Assembly: GCA_947331495.1 (NCBI GenBank)
Contig: CAMZOI010000001.1
Span: forward strand, 1,054,001-1,118,000
Source of the DNA: Erythrobacteraceae bacterium Alg239-R51
Lineage (GTDB): Bacteria > Pseudomonadota > Alphaproteobacteria > Sphingomonadales > Sphingomonadaceae
Direction of reading: 5' to 3'
Length of the DNA: 64,000 nt
The first letter of the stretch is position 1; every line of letters starts with the position of its first letter. Under the pieces are notes generated by a model. That model was not told where the DNA came from. It made no database searches and saw only the letters and a list, made by a program, of their open reading frames with translations. This document shows positions 10,015 through 20,720 of the stretch, in pieces. The position numbers and the translations under genes were made by a program.

Positions 10015-11139
10015 GTGCGAATCGCGGTCCTCAAGGAGCGCGCCGAGGGCGAGCACCGGGTTGCACTGACCCCCGAGACGGCGAAAAAGTTCGCCGCATT
10101 AGGGGCGAGTGTCGCAGTCGAGGAGGGCGCGGGAGTGCGCGCTTCTATTTCGGACGAAGCCTATCGCGAAGCGGGGGCCGAGGTTGTGACCGGGCCGAAA
10201 GCTGTAGGCGGAGCGGATATTGTGCTGGGAGTGCAGCCGCCGGATGTAATGGCGCTCGCAGGTGCGAAACCGGGAGCCTGGGTCGCGGCGACATTCGATC
10301 CGTTCCGCAATCGCGATCTCGTCGAAGCTTATGCCAAGGCCGGTTTCGAGGCGTTGAGCATGGAGTTCATGCCGCGCATCACCCGCGCGCAGAGCATGGA
10401 CGTGCTTTCCAGCCAGTCGAACCTCGCCGGCTACAAGGCTGTCATAACGGTAGCCAACGAATATGGCCGCGCTTTCCCGATGATGATGACCGCCGCCGGC
10501 ACGGTGCAGGCGGCGAAGGTCTTCGTGATGGGGGTGGGGGTGGCCGGTCTCCAGGCGATCGCCACCGCGAAACGGCTGGGTGCCCAGGTCTCGGCGACCG
10601 ATGTGCGCTCGGCGACCAGAGAACAGATACAGTCGCTCGGCGCCAAACCGGTGTTCGTGGAGGAGGTCGAAGGGATCGAGGGCGAAGGCTCGGGCGGCTA
10701 CGCGACGGAAATGAGCGAGGAATACCGCAAGGCGCAGGCTGAACTGGTGTCCAGCCATGTGGCCAAGCAGGACATCGTTATCACCACCGCGCTGATCCCG
10801 GGGCGTCCCGCTCCGAAGCTGATCACCGACGCGCAGATTGCGAGCATGAAGCCGGGCAGCGTGATATTCGACCTGGCCGCGGCGCAGGGCGGAAACGTCG
10901 AAGGCTCCAGACCCGACGAAACCGTAGAAATCCACGGCGTGAAAATCGTCGGCTATTCGAATACGGCGGGTCATCTCGCTGCTGACGCCTCGGCGCTCTT
11001 CGCGCGCAATCTGTACAATTTCCTGTCGGCTTTCTGGGACGAGGAGGCGGGCAAGCCCGTGCTCGACGAGGAGATCGGCGATGCGGTGCGGCTGACCCGG
11101 GGCGGGAAGATCGTGAACGAAAGGCTTCTCGAGAACTGA
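10015..11139 (+). CDS. pntAA: NAD(P) transhydrogenase subunit alpha part 1 (NAD-binding domain I)
   Basis: This soluble 374-residue subunit binds NAD(H) in the proton-translocating transhydrogenase, which uses the proton gradient to make NADPH from NADH. It resembles alanine dehydrogenase. The signature RITRAQSMDVLSSQSNLAGY lies at 121-140 and the Rossmann GVGVAG at 173-178. The GTG at 10015 is chosen because the protein then opens with the expected RIAVLKER, and GAGG lies just upstream. The alpha subunit is split into two genes, as in Rhodospirillum. A fasciclin gene separates it from pntAB. Confidence 0.94.
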   Translation: MRIAVLKERAEGEHRVALTPETAKKFAALGASVAVEEGAGVRASISDEAYREAGAEVVTGPKAVGGADIVLGVQPPDVMALAGAKPGAWVAATFDPFRNRDLVEAYAKAGFEALSMEFMPRITRAQSMDVLSSQSNLAGYKAVITVANEYGRAFPMMMTAAGTVQAAKVFVMGVGVAGLQAIATAKRLGAQVSATDVRSATREQIQSLGAKPVFVEEVEGIEGEGSGGYATEMSEEYRKAQAELVSSHVAKQDIVITTALIPGRPAPKLITDAQIASMKPGSVIFDLAAAQGGNVEGSRPDETVEIHGVKIVGYSNTAGHLAADASALFARNLYNFLSAFWDEEAGKPVLDEEIGDAVRLTRGGKIVNERLLEN

Positions 11140-11212
11140 CTGGCAACCTCATGGAACAAGTTCCTCCTGCCGTCCGTTGGGCCGACAAGCATACAAATGG
11201 GAGAACCAACCC

Positions 11213-11782
11213 ATGACAAAGTCTATTCTCGCCGGCGTCGGCGCTGCCGCGCTGGCTCTAAGCGGCTGCGCCACCACCATGAACGACGACATGGATGATG
11301 TCGCCTATATCGACGGTGCGGCGATGTACGCCAACCAGAACATCGTTCAAAACGCAATGAATTCACCGATCCACACCACGCTCGTAGCGGCAGTGCAGCA
11401 AGCGCAGCTCGCCGACACGCTGATGGGTGCGGGACCGTTCACCGTGTTTGCACCTACGGACGAAGCCTTCTCGCGCGTGCCCGCATCGATGCGCAGTTCG
11501 CTGATGATGGACGAGAATCGTGCTGCACTGCAGAAGGTGCTGACTTATCACGTCGTGCCTGGTCGCGTGACCGCCTCTGATCTGGCCCAGCGTATCCGTG
11601 CCGGCGGCGGCACTGCCATGGTGAAGACGGTGCAGGGTGAAGAACTGACCTTCCACATGCGTGATGGCAATGTCATGGTCATGGGCAAGAACGGCAGTTC
11701 GGCCTACGTGACTCAGACTGACGTCATGCAGTCGAATGGAGTCATTCATGTCGTGAACGGCGTGCTGACACCTTCCATGTAG
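11213..11782 (+). CDS. Fasciclin (FAS1) domain lipoprotein
   Basis: The 189-residue protein has a lipoprotein signal (lipobox LSGC19) followed by one FAS1 domain: TVFAPTDEAF marks the H1 motif and LTYHVVPGRV the H2 region, with the final NGVIHVVNGVL typical of the domain end. FAS1 proteins act outside the cytoplasm in adhesion or matrix contacts. The ATG at 11213 is chosen because the signal starts there. It lies between pntAA and pntAB, on the same strand, with 73 and 132 bases of spacing, so it may be a later insertion into the transhydrogenase operon. Confidence 0.9.
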   Translation: MTKSILAGVGAAALALSGCATTMNDDMDDVAYIDGAAMYANQNIVQNAMNSPIHTTLVAAVQQAQLADTLMGAGPFTVFAPTDEAFSRVPASMRSSLMMDENRAALQKVLTYHVVPGRVTASDLAQRIRAGGGTAMVKTVQGEELTFHMRDGNVMVMGKNGSSAYVTQTDVMQSNGVIHVVNGVLTPSM

Positions 11783-11914
11783 ACGAACCTGCTTCAGACA
11801 GTTTCGATAGGGCCGCAAGCGCTACTGGTGCTTGCGGCGCTTCTCGTTTCCCTACTCGACTTAGGTGCGTTCACTTGCAATAAGCCGCTGCGAACGAGGG
11901 GAAGGGACGTCGCG

Positions 11915-12198
11915 TTGGATTTCATCAGCATTCTGTCGATCTTCGTGCTGGCGTGTTTCGTCGGCTATTACGTGGTCTGGTCGGTCACGCCCGCTCTGCA
12001 CACGCCGCTGATGGCGGTGACCAATGCGATTTCCTCCGTGATCATCGTCGGCGCGCTGATCGCGGCGGCGGCGGCGGATGTGCCGGGGGCGAAGTGGCTG
12101 GGGCTGCTCGGCATCGTGCTTGCCAGCGTGAATATCTTCGGCGGTTTCGCGGTAACGGCGCGAATGCTGGCGATGTACAAGAAGAAGGAGAAGAAGTG

Positions 12199-12199
<1 letters not shown>
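11915..12199 (+). CDS. pntAB: NAD(P) transhydrogenase subunit alpha part 2 (membrane)
   Basis: The 94-residue protein has three predicted transmembrane helices and the DFISILSIFVLACFVGYYVVW opening (in two parts: DFISILSIFV and LACFVGYYVVW) of the small membrane piece of the alpha subunit. Its helices form part of the proton channel. The TTG at 11915 is chosen because GAAGGGA lies upstream and the length then matches the family; an earlier in-frame start at 11828 would add 29 residues with no resemblance. Its TGA overlaps the ATG of pntB by one base (TGATG), so translation is likely coupled. Confidence 0.92.
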
Positions 12200-13877
<1,678 letters not shown>

Positions 13878-13878
<1 letters not shown>

Positions 13879-14216
13879 TGCGCTGGGTTCTCATCATTCT
13901 GGCGATCGCTGCCATCGGTATCGGCGCCTGGGCTTTTTCGGGAGGCATCGAGCGCACCGCGGAAGAACGCATCGAAAGCGAGCTGGTCGCGCGCGGTCTT
14001 CCCGAACCGCTGGCGAACTGCATGGCCCAGCGAATGGCGGACCGATTGACGCTGAGCCAGCTGCGCCAGCTCGAACGCCTGCGAGCGCAGGAGGGCGAAG
14101 CTGATGACGCCATGACCATGCCCGACTTCCTCGAGCGCGTGCGTCGAATCGACGACCCCGAGGTGATCGAGGTGACAGCCAGCTCCGCTGCGGTCTGCGC
14201 GTTCGGCAGTCTCTGA
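13878..14216 (+). CDS. Hypothetical small membrane-anchored protein
   Basis: The 112-residue protein starts with a single transmembrane or signal-anchor helix (RWVLIILAIAAIGIGAWAF) and continues as a charged helical segment with SELVARGLPEPLANCMAQRM and QLRQLERLRAQEG. Two cysteines are present. The ATG overlaps the pntB stop by one base (TGATG), so it is probably translated with the transhydrogenase genes. The family is not recognised; the small soluble part, presumably periplasmic, would be compatible with a regulatory or assembly role, but nothing in the sequence shows that. Confidence 0.7.
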
Positions 14217-14271
14217 CGCGCTTGCAATCGCCCGCCCATGCGGCACAATGCGTTGCAAGGGAGAGACTCAC

Positions 14272-15477
14272 ATGATCCGATTGTCGATTGCCGCCATGGC
14301 TCTCGCGAGCGCCGCACCGCTGGCGGCCGAAACGCATTCCATCGTTCCGGGCGCCAATGCGCAGGAACGGTTGCAGGAGGCGCTAATCCTTGCCGAACCG
14401 GGCGACGAGATCGTGCTGGCTGCCGGGCGCTACGCGCTGACCGACGGCCTCAGTCTCGATGTCGACGAGGTAACTGTGCGCGGAGCCGGAATGGACGGCA
14501 CGGTGCTCGATTTCACGGCGCAGGAAGGCGCGGGCGAAGGGTTGCTGGTTACTTCGGACAACGTCACCTTGCGCGATTTCGCGCTGGAGAACCCCAAAGG
14601 AGATGGGGTCAAGTCCAAGGGCGCGGACAACATCGTCTATCATCGCATTCGCGTGACCTGGACCCGTGGGCCCCATCCGGAAAACGGAGCCTACGGCGTC
14701 TATCCGGTCGAAAGTAACGGAGTGTTGGTCGACGGGGTCAAAGTGACCGGCGCAAGCGATGCGGGCATCTATGTCGGCCAGTCGAACCGCATAACTGTGC
14801 GCAATTCGATTGCCGAAGCCAATGTCGCCGGCATCGAGATCGAGAACAGTCGCAACGCTCTGGTCGAGCGGAATATCGCCACCCGCAATACGGGCGGAAT
14901 ACTGGTGTTCGATCTGCCCGATCTGCCGGTGATGGGCGGCGGTAATGTCGTGGTGGAAAACAATCTGGTCGTTGCCAACGACACGCCCAATTTCGCGCCA
15001 CCTGGCAATATCGTCGCCAATGTTCGGCGTGGGACCGGCATTATGGTCATGGCGAACGACCGGGTGCTGGTGAAGGACAACATTCTGTCCGGCAATCCGA
15101 CGGCACCGATCATGGTGATCGCCTATACCCAGCCGTTCGAGGATGAACGCTATAATCCCTATCCACGCGACGTCACGATTGGAGCGAATTTGATTGCGGA
15201 TGGCGGATACGATCCGCAGATCGAGGGTGCGGAGATGCTCTTGCAGGCGTTCGGCGGCGAACTGCCTCCGCTGATGTGGGACGGTCTGGGCGATCCAGCA
15301 ACGACTTTGCGAGTTGCGCCAGAGATAACCGGGTGGACCCTCAACCTGCCCGCCCAGGGCCAGGGTTTGGCCGGGGCGCAGCCATCGCCGATCCGGGATG
15401 TTCCTGCTCCTGAAGCCGATTTCGACCGCGAGGGGATCGGCGCACCGAGCGCACTGGAAGACAGGCTGGGCAGTTGA
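14272..15477 (+). CDS. Parallel beta-helix repeat protein (TIGR03805-like)
   Basis: The 401-residue secreted protein has a signal peptide (MIRLSIAAMALASAAPLAA) and then repeated short strands of right-handed parallel beta-helix type, such as NGVLVDGVKVTGASDAGIYVG and NRITVRNSIAEANVAGIEI (each part of a longer repeat). Proteins of this type occur next to a c-type cytochrome in a recurrent two-gene system of unknown role (TIGR03805/TIGR03806). The ATG at 14272 follows AAGGGAGAG. Its stop overlaps the TTG start of the diheme cytochrome gene, supporting joint expression. Confidence 0.87.
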   Translation: MIRLSIAAMALASAAPLAAETHSIVPGANAQERLQEALILAEPGDEIVLAAGRYALTDGLSLDVDEVTVRGAGMDGTVLDFTAQEGAGEGLLVTSDNVTLRDFALENPKGDGVKSKGADNIVYHRIRVTWTRGPHPENGAYGVYPVESNGVLVDGVKVTGASDAGIYVGQSNRITVRNSIAEANVAGIEIENSRNALVERNIATRNTGGILVFDLPDLPVMGGGNVVVENNLVVANDTPNFAPPGNIVANVRRGTGIMVMANDRVLVKDNILSGNPTAPIMVIAYTQPFEDERYNPYPRDVTIGANLIADGGYDPQIEGAEMLLQAFGGELPPLMWDGLGDPATTLRVAPEITGWTLNLPAQGQGLAGAQPSPIRDVPAPEADFDREGIGAPSALEDRLGS

Positions 15478-16481
15478 TCGGGCGAGCTGTCTTCGGCGTT
15501 GCCCTGACGAGCGCCCTGGCGGCCATGGCCTTGGCGAGCAAGCCGCAGATGGTGAACGATCTCGCGGTGCGTGACGGCATGCCGCAAAAGCTGAGCGACT
15601 ACGGCTTTTTTCAAGGCAACGCCGGGGACCAGCGCCCGGTCGAGCAGGTGACGTCCTATCGCCTGAATACGCCGCTTTATTCCGACGGGGCAGAAAAGCT
15701 TCGGTTCGTCTATGTTCCGTCAGGTACGATCGCAAAAGCGGCGGGCGCAGACCTGCTCGATCTTCCCGTCGGTTCTGCGCTGATAAAGACTTTCGCATTC
15801 GATCAGGGCCAGGATCGCCGACTGATCGAAACGCGCGTGCTGCTGCATCGCGCCGACGGGTGGGTCGCGCTCCCGTACAAATGGAACGCGGAGCAGAGTG
15901 AGGCAACGCTGGCGCTTGCAGGGGGGCGGGTCGACGTGACGACACCGACGGGGGAGGCGATAAGTTATCGCATTCCGAACAAGAACCAGTGCAAGGAATG
16001 TCATGGCTTGAACGGCGCTGTCGTGCCGATCGGGCCCAAGGCGCGTAATCTGTCGCGCGAATGGCTTTCCGCAATGGTCGAAACCGGTCGTCTCGACATG
16101 GTACCGGAAGGGGCGGATGTACTGCCGCAGTGGGAAAACCGGGGTTCTGCCAGCACGGCCGCGGTGGCGCGCGCCTATCTCGACGTGAATTGCGCGCATT
16201 GCCATCGCCCGCTGGCAGGTGCGTCCAACAGCGGGCTCGATCTGCGCTGGGAGCAGGACGATCCGCACGCTCTCGGCGTGTTGAAACGTCCCGTCGCGGC
16301 TGGGCGCGGCGCGGGTAGTCATTTGTTCGACATCGTGCCGGGAAGGCCAGACCAATCGATACTCCTGTACCGCATGGCGAGCGATGAGCCTGGCGTGGCA
16401 ATGCCCGAACTTGGCAAGGCCACGGTCGATGTCGAGGGAACCGAAGCCGTTCGCAAATGGATCGAGGGAATGACGCCGTGA
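15474..16481 (+). CDS. SO2930-type diheme c-type cytochrome (TIGR03806-like)
   Basis: The 335-residue protein has an N-terminal signal (residues about 1-22) and two haem-attachment motifs, CKECH at 173-177 and CAHCH at 240-244. Conserved blocks such as YSDGAEKLRFVYVP, LPYKWN and RIPNKNQCKECH fit the SO2930 family, which pairs with the beta-helix protein encoded upstream. It is expected in the periplasm, where it would carry electrons for an unknown reaction. The start TTG overlaps the upstream stop by four bases. The following hydrolase start overlaps its own stop. Confidence 0.88.
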   Translation: MIGRAVFGVALTSALAAMALASKPQMVNDLAVRDGMPQKLSDYGFFQGNAGDQRPVEQVTSYRLNTPLYSDGAEKLRFVYVPSGTIAKAAGADLLDLPVGSALIKTFAFDQGQDRRLIETRVLLHRADGWVALPYKWNAEQSEATLALAGGRVDVTTPTGEAISYRIPNKNQCKECHGLNGAVVPIGPKARNLSREWLSAMVETGRLDMVPEGADVLPQWENRGSASTAAVARAYLDVNCAHCHRPLAGASNSGLDLRWEQDDPHALGVLKRPVAAGRGAGSHLFDIVPGRPDQSILLYRMASDEPGVAMPELGKATVDVEGTEAVRKWIEGMTP

Positions 16482-17458
16482 AGCGGGCTGCGCGTATTCT
16501 CTTTGTTTTGGCGGTTCTCTTCCTCGCGCTGTTCCTGGTATTTCGCACACCCGATACCGATCCCGACGAAATGCGTGCCAAATACGGTGATGCGCCGTCG
16601 CAGATGCTCGCTCTGCCGTACGGACGCGAAATTCACGTTCGTGACGAGGGGCCGCGCGATGCGCCCGCAATCGTGCTGTTGCATGGGTCCAATGCGGATC
16701 TGCATACCTGGCAACCCTGGGTCGACGCACTGCGGGAGAGCTACCGAGTTATCCGCTTCGACCAGCGCGGGCATGGCCTCACGGGTCCGGCGGCAGATGG
16801 TTCTTACAGTCTCTCATCCTTCGCAAGCGATGTCGATGCGGTGGCGGACCGGCTCGATCTCGACAGTTTCACGCTGGCTGGAAACTCGATGGGCGGCGCC
16901 ATCGCGATGGCTTATGCAAGGGCACATCCCGATCGGCTCGATGCCTTGGTGCTGGTCGATGCGAGCGGTGCACCGGTCGGCCGGGCGGGCGGCGGCAATC
17001 TTGCCTTCCAGCTCGCGGCGACGCCGGGTCTCGGGAACGTGATGAGCCAGATGCTACCACGTTCACTCGTCGAAAAGAGCCTGTCGCAGAGCGTCTCCAA
17101 CAAGGCTGTCGTGACCGACGAGGCCGTCGATCGTTACTGGGAGCTGGCCCGCTATCCGGGCAATCGTGCCGCAACGCGTGAGCGTTTCGCCGCCCCGCGG
17201 GAGTCCTTCGATGTCGCAGATATTGCCAATGTGAAAGTGCCCACGCTGGTCATGTGGGGCGAAGACGATACGCTGATCCCTTTCGACGCCGCGGGCTGGT
17301 ACATGAATCACCTGCCAAACGCCACACTCGTGAACTATCCCGATATCGGTCATTTGCCGATGGAAGAAGCTCCCGAACGCAGTGCCGAAGATTTGCAAGT
17401 CTGGCTGTCGGATGTGCGGTCGCGGGAAACTGAAGCCGCTGATGGAACCGGCACCTGA
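16478..17458 (+). CDS. Membrane-anchored alpha/beta hydrolase
   Basis: The 326-residue protein has one N-terminal hydrophobic helix (residues 5-22) and an alpha/beta hydrolase fold. The nucleophile elbow is GNSMGG with Ser137, the oxyanion-hole HG lies in LLHGSNADLHTW (about 68-78), the acid is in WGEDDTLIP and the histidine in DIGHLPMEE. The GTG at 16478 overlaps the stop of the diheme cytochrome gene as GTGA, so the beta-helix, cytochrome and hydrolase genes look like one coupled operon. The substrate is unknown. Confidence 0.86.
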   Translation: MKRAARILFVLAVLFLALFLVFRTPDTDPDEMRAKYGDAPSQMLALPYGREIHVRDEGPRDAPAIVLLHGSNADLHTWQPWVDALRESYRVIRFDQRGHGLTGPAADGSYSLSSFASDVDAVADRLDLDSFTLAGNSMGGAIAMAYARAHPDRLDALVLVDASGAPVGRAGGGNLAFQLAATPGLGNVMSQMLPRSLVEKSLSQSVSNKAVVTDEAVDRYWELARYPGNRAATRERFAAPRESFDVADIANVKVPTLVMWGEDDTLIPFDAAGWYMNHLPNATLVNYPDIGHLPMEEAPERSAEDLQVWLSDVRSRETEAADGTGT

Positions 17459-17537
17459 CAAACCCGTTCTAAGCCACTGACTGAGACGAAAGCGAGCCTG
17501 ATGGAAGGTTCGGACACGACGGCTGAAGGGGCAGGAC

Positions 17538-18233
17538 TTGCGCAAGCTTGGGATAATCGGCGGGATGAGCTGGATCTCGACCCGCGCCTATTACGAACGC
17601 ATCAACCGGATGGTTCAGAAGAACGCCCCGCCAATGGTCAGCCCGCCTCTGCTGATCGAAAGCCTCGACTACGGACCGATCGCGGCAGCCAAACAGAACG
17701 ACGATTGGGATAGTATCGCTTCCACACTCGTCGAATCCGCCCGCCGGTTGGAGAGTGCCGGTGCCGAAGGCCTCGTGATTGCCGCGAACACGATGCACAA
17801 GGTTTACGATCGCGTCACCGAAGCGGTTTCGATACCCATTCTTCACATCGCCGATTGCGTGGGTGAAGTGATGGAGAACGCCAAGTGCGAAAGTGCCGCT
17901 TTGCTGGGCACGCGGTTCGTGATGACCGAAAGCTTCTACCGGCAGCGGCTCGTCTCGCACGGAGTTGATCTCCTTCCTCCAAACCCCGACGATGTCGAGA
18001 TGGTCGATGGGATCATCTACAAGGAACTGATGCTGGGCCGGGTGACGCGTGATGCGGAACGCGCGCTCAAATCGATCATCACCATGAAGGAGAAGGCTGG
18101 AGCGGACGCCATCGTTCTGGCCTGTACCGAACTGGAACTCGTCGTCGATACTGACGCCAATGTGCTTCCGGTGTTCGATTCAACCGATATTCACTGCCGG
18201 GCCGCAGCCGACTGGATAGTTGGCAAGGACTGA
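17538..18233 (+). CDS. Aspartate/glutamate racemase family protein
   Basis: The 231-residue protein matches the aspartate/glutamate racemase superfamily (YgeA-like): KLGIIGGMSWIST at the N-terminus, ANTMHKV at about 83-89 and LACTELEL at 194-201 with Cys196. The first catalytic position, normally Cys or Thr just before NT, is Ala83, so only one of the two acid/base residues is present. It could be a one-handed enzyme or have another activity. The TTG at 17538 is chosen because the first strand would otherwise be lost. It follows the hydrolase by 79 bases. Confidence 0.84.
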   Translation: MRKLGIIGGMSWISTRAYYERINRMVQKNAPPMVSPPLLIESLDYGPIAAAKQNDDWDSIASTLVESARRLESAGAEGLVIAANTMHKVYDRVTEAVSIPILHIADCVGEVMENAKCESAALLGTRFVMTESFYRQRLVSHGVDLLPPNPDDVEMVDGIIYKELMLGRVTRDAERALKSIITMKEKAGADAIVLACTELELVVDTDANVLPVFDSTDIHCRAAADWIVGKD

Positions 18234-18332
18234 TGCCGACCGGCGCAGGACGAGTTCGCGCCGGCTAATAGTCGCAAGTTCGCCTTTCGTTCACGTTGTC
18301 GGCGCGGTGTCGCTCTCCTAATCCGTGAGTTA

Positions 18333-19493
18333 ATGGACAGAGCCCGCTATGCCGCCGATCCCGCCCGTTCCCGAGGACGCGAGTTTCCCGAGGAACGCGA
18401 AGGCACGCGCGGGCCGCGCAGCGAATTCCAGCGCGACCGGGACCGGATCATCCATTCGATCGCTTTCCGACGCCTGCGTTCGAAGACGCAGGTCTTCGTC
18501 TCGCCCGATGGCGATCACTACCGCACGCGGTTGACGCACAGTATCGAAGTTGCGCAGATCGGACGGGTTCTCGCGCGCGATCTCGGGCTGGACGAGGATC
18601 TGACGGAGGCCCTGTGCCTCGGCCACGATATCGGCCACCCCCCTTTTGGCCATGCCGGGGAAAAGGCATTGCAGGAAGCGATGGCCCATGCCGGAGGGTA
18701 TGATCACAACGCCCAGGGATTGCGCGTCCTGGCGCGGCTCGAAAGCCCGTACTGCGACCACGACGGCCTCAATCTGACTTGGGAGACGCTGGAAGGCCTG
18801 GCCAAGCATAATGGCCCGGTGGCCGCGCCGAACTGGGCTCTGGCAGAGATCGACAACGCTTTCCCGCTCGACCTTGCAACATGGCCGTCTCTCGAAGCCC
18901 AGATCGCAGCCGTTGCGGACGACATCGCCTATGACAACCACGATATCGACGATGGCCTGCGCGCCGGTTTCCTGGATCTGGACGATCTGCTGTCACTCGA
19001 CATGCTTGCCGATCAATGGCGCGCGGTCGAACGGCGCTTTCCCGCCGCCCCGCGCGACCGACAGCTCCGTGAATTGGTGCGGACGCAGATCGGAACCATG
19101 GTCAATGACGTGCTCAGCCATACGCGCGAACAGGTGCGGGACATCGCCGATGCAGACGAGGTGCGCTCTGCGGCCCGTCAAATCGGCGGCTTCTCGCCCG
19201 CTATGCGGGAAGCGGAACGGCGGCTGAAACGGTTCATGTACGATCGGCTGTATTATCATGCCGAACAGCTCGCAACGGCGGAGAAAGCCCGCGATGTCGT
19301 TGCCCGGCTGTTCGTCGCCTACCGCCAGGACCCGGCGGCCATGCCCGATCCATGGCTGGCCTTGCTTCCGAAAGAAGAACCACAGCGCAGCCGCCATATT
19401 GCGGATTTCATTGGCGGAATGACCGATCGGTTTGCGATCGATCAGGTCAAGCGGATCTATGGCCGTACGCCAGAGGGCCTGAGCAATGTCTGA
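18333..19493 (+). CDS. dgt: Deoxyguanosinetriphosphate triphosphohydrolase-like protein
   Basis: The 386-residue enzyme belongs to the HD superfamily and removes triphosphate from dNTPs, lowering the nucleotide pool. Metal ligands are seen in RTRLTHSIEVAQIGR (His69) and LGHDIGHPPFGHAGE (His98-Asp99). The opening EFQRDRDRIIHSIAFRRL is typical of the type 2 Dgt-like subfamily. The ATG at 18333 is the only start before these motifs. The stop overlaps the start of the next gene by eight bases, so the two are probably co-translated. Confidence 0.93.
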   Translation: MDRARYAADPARSRGREFPEEREGTRGPRSEFQRDRDRIIHSIAFRRLRSKTQVFVSPDGDHYRTRLTHSIEVAQIGRVLARDLGLDEDLTEALCLGHDIGHPPFGHAGEKALQEAMAHAGGYDHNAQGLRVLARLESPYCDHDGLNLTWETLEGLAKHNGPVAAPNWALAEIDNAFPLDLATWPSLEAQIAAVADDIAYDNHDIDDGLRAGFLDLDDLLSLDMLADQWRAVERRFPAAPRDRQLRELVRTQIGTMVNDVLSHTREQVRDIADADEVRSAARQIGGFSPAMREAERRLKRFMYDRLYYHAEQLATAEKARDVVARLFVAYRQDPAAMPDPWLALLPKEEPQRSRHIADFIGGMTDRFAIDQVKRIYGRTPEGLSNV

Positions 19494-20181
19494 CCCCTTG
19501 CGGATCGCACTGGCTGGGGCCACCGGTCTGATTGGCGGGCATGTCATTCAGGCCTGCGTCGGCCGCGAGGACGTTAGGCTGACCGGTATCGCGCGCCGGG
19601 AGATTGCCCTCCCCAAGGGTATCCGCATGGAACTGTTCGTTGCCGAGCCCGGCAAGTGGGGCGACGTTCTGGAAGCGGTTCGGCCGGATGCACTCATCTG
19701 TGCACTCGGGACGACCTGGAAGAAATCCGGAAAAAACGAGGAAGCGTTTCGCGCCGTCGACAAGGACTTGGTCTTGGAAACCGCTGAAAGCGCGAAAAAG
19801 CACGGGGTCGAGCGGTTCGTCCAAGTGAGCTCGGTGGGTGCCGATACGGCGGCTTCCGCTTTCTACCTTCGTGTGAAGGGAGAAGTCGAACGTGAATTGA
19901 TGCGGCTTCGCTTCGGGCGGCTGGACATTCTGCGCCCGGGATTGCTGCGCGGCAGGCGTGAGGACGACAGACGCGCTGCCGAACGTCTCGGCATCGCAAT
20001 CGCGCCTTTTGCCAATCTGCTGCTCCACGGACGGTTCCGGCAGTATCGCGGCATTCGGGCGGACACGGTCGCGGACGCGGCTCTCGCGCTGGCGAAGCGT
20101 GCGGCGCATGGCCGCTTCGTGCATGACAATGACGGAATTGCGCGAGCGGCAAGAACGCTGGCGAAACCGGAGTTGGATTGA
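19486..20181 (+). CDS. NAD(P)-binding atypical SDR
   Basis: The 231-residue protein has a Rossmann fold with GATGLIG at 11-17 and resembles atypical SDRs of the NAD(P)H-binding (HTATIP2/SDR_a5) type. VQVSSVGAD marks the active-site strand and YLRVKGEVE the YxxxK position. These proteins are often regulators or reductases with unclear substrates. The start overlaps the stop of dgt by eight bases. The gene for an ABA4-like membrane protein follows 15 bases later on the same strand. Confidence 0.83.
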   Translation: MSDPLRIALAGATGLIGGHVIQACVGREDVRLTGIARREIALPKGIRMELFVAEPGKWGDVLEAVRPDALICALGTTWKKSGKNEEAFRAVDKDLVLETAESAKKHGVERFVQVSSVGADTAASAFYLRVKGEVERELMRLRFGRLDILRPGLLRGRREDDRRAAERLGIAIAPFANLLLHGRFRQYRGIRADTVADAALALAKRAAHGRFVHDNDGIARAARTLAKPELD

Positions 20182-20196
20182 GAAGGAACAGCAGTC

Positions 20197-20646
20197 ATGT
20201 GGCAAACGGTGTTCGGTGCGGGCAATATTCTCGCCATGCTGATGTGGGTAGCGCTCATACTGCTGCCGCGTTGGCCAGCCTTGCTGGCCGCGATCCTCTA
20301 TCTCGGGGTCGGTCTGCTTTGCCTTGGCTACGCGTGTGGAATTATCGGTTTGCTTACCGGTACGCTCGATGGGGGTGGACCCGATGGAACGGTGGATTTC
20401 ACGACGATCGAAGGGGTGCGATCCATCTTCGCAAGCGATGGCGGAGCTACCATAGGGTGGCTGCACTACCTCGCCTTCGACCTGTTTGTCGGCATCTGGA
20501 TTGCGCGGGATGGCGATGACAAGGGCTTCTCTCGACTGGTTCAGGCCCCGATCCTGCTGACTACGTTTCTGGCAGGGCCGTTGGGCCTTCTGATCTGGCT
20601 GGCATTGCGCGAAAACCGAGCGCGCAGCAAAGGGCGGTGGCAATAA
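20197..20646 (+). CDS. ABA4-like (DUF4281) membrane protein
   Basis: The 149-residue protein has about four transmembrane helices and the family marks of DUF4281/ABA4-like proteins: the FGAGNILAMLMWVALILLPRW opening (FGAGNILAMLMW, then VALILLPRW), GWLHYLAFDLFVGIWI and TFLAGPLGLLIW. The plant ABA4 protein is needed for neoxanthin formation, and bacterial members often occur in carotenoid producers, but their reaction is unproven. The start at 20197 follows AAGGAACAG. It lies between the NAD(P)-binding protein and an acyl-CoA ligase. Confidence 0.85.
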   Translation: MWQTVFGAGNILAMLMWVALILLPRWPALLAAILYLGVGLLCLGYACGIIGLLTGTLDGGGPDGTVDFTTIEGVRSIFASDGGATIGWLHYLAFDLFVGIWIARDGDDKGFSRLVQAPILLTTFLAGPLGLLIWLALRENRARSKGRWQ

Positions 20647-20720
20647 GGCGGCTTGTGCGTTTGGCATTCCGTGGCATGATGCAACCCAGTCGCGCCCAAG
20701 ACGCACGAATGGAGAGAGAT

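Noticed and set aside
14383-16581. Long minus-strand open frame opposite the beta-helix, cytochrome and hydrolase genes
   Set aside because: Haem motifs, signal peptides and overlapping starts are all on the plus strand; the minus frame shows no protein feature.
18240-18264. Inverted repeat (CCGGCGC and GCGCCGG) after the racemase gene as a terminator
   Set aside because: The stem is short, the loop is 11 bases and no T run follows on either strand.
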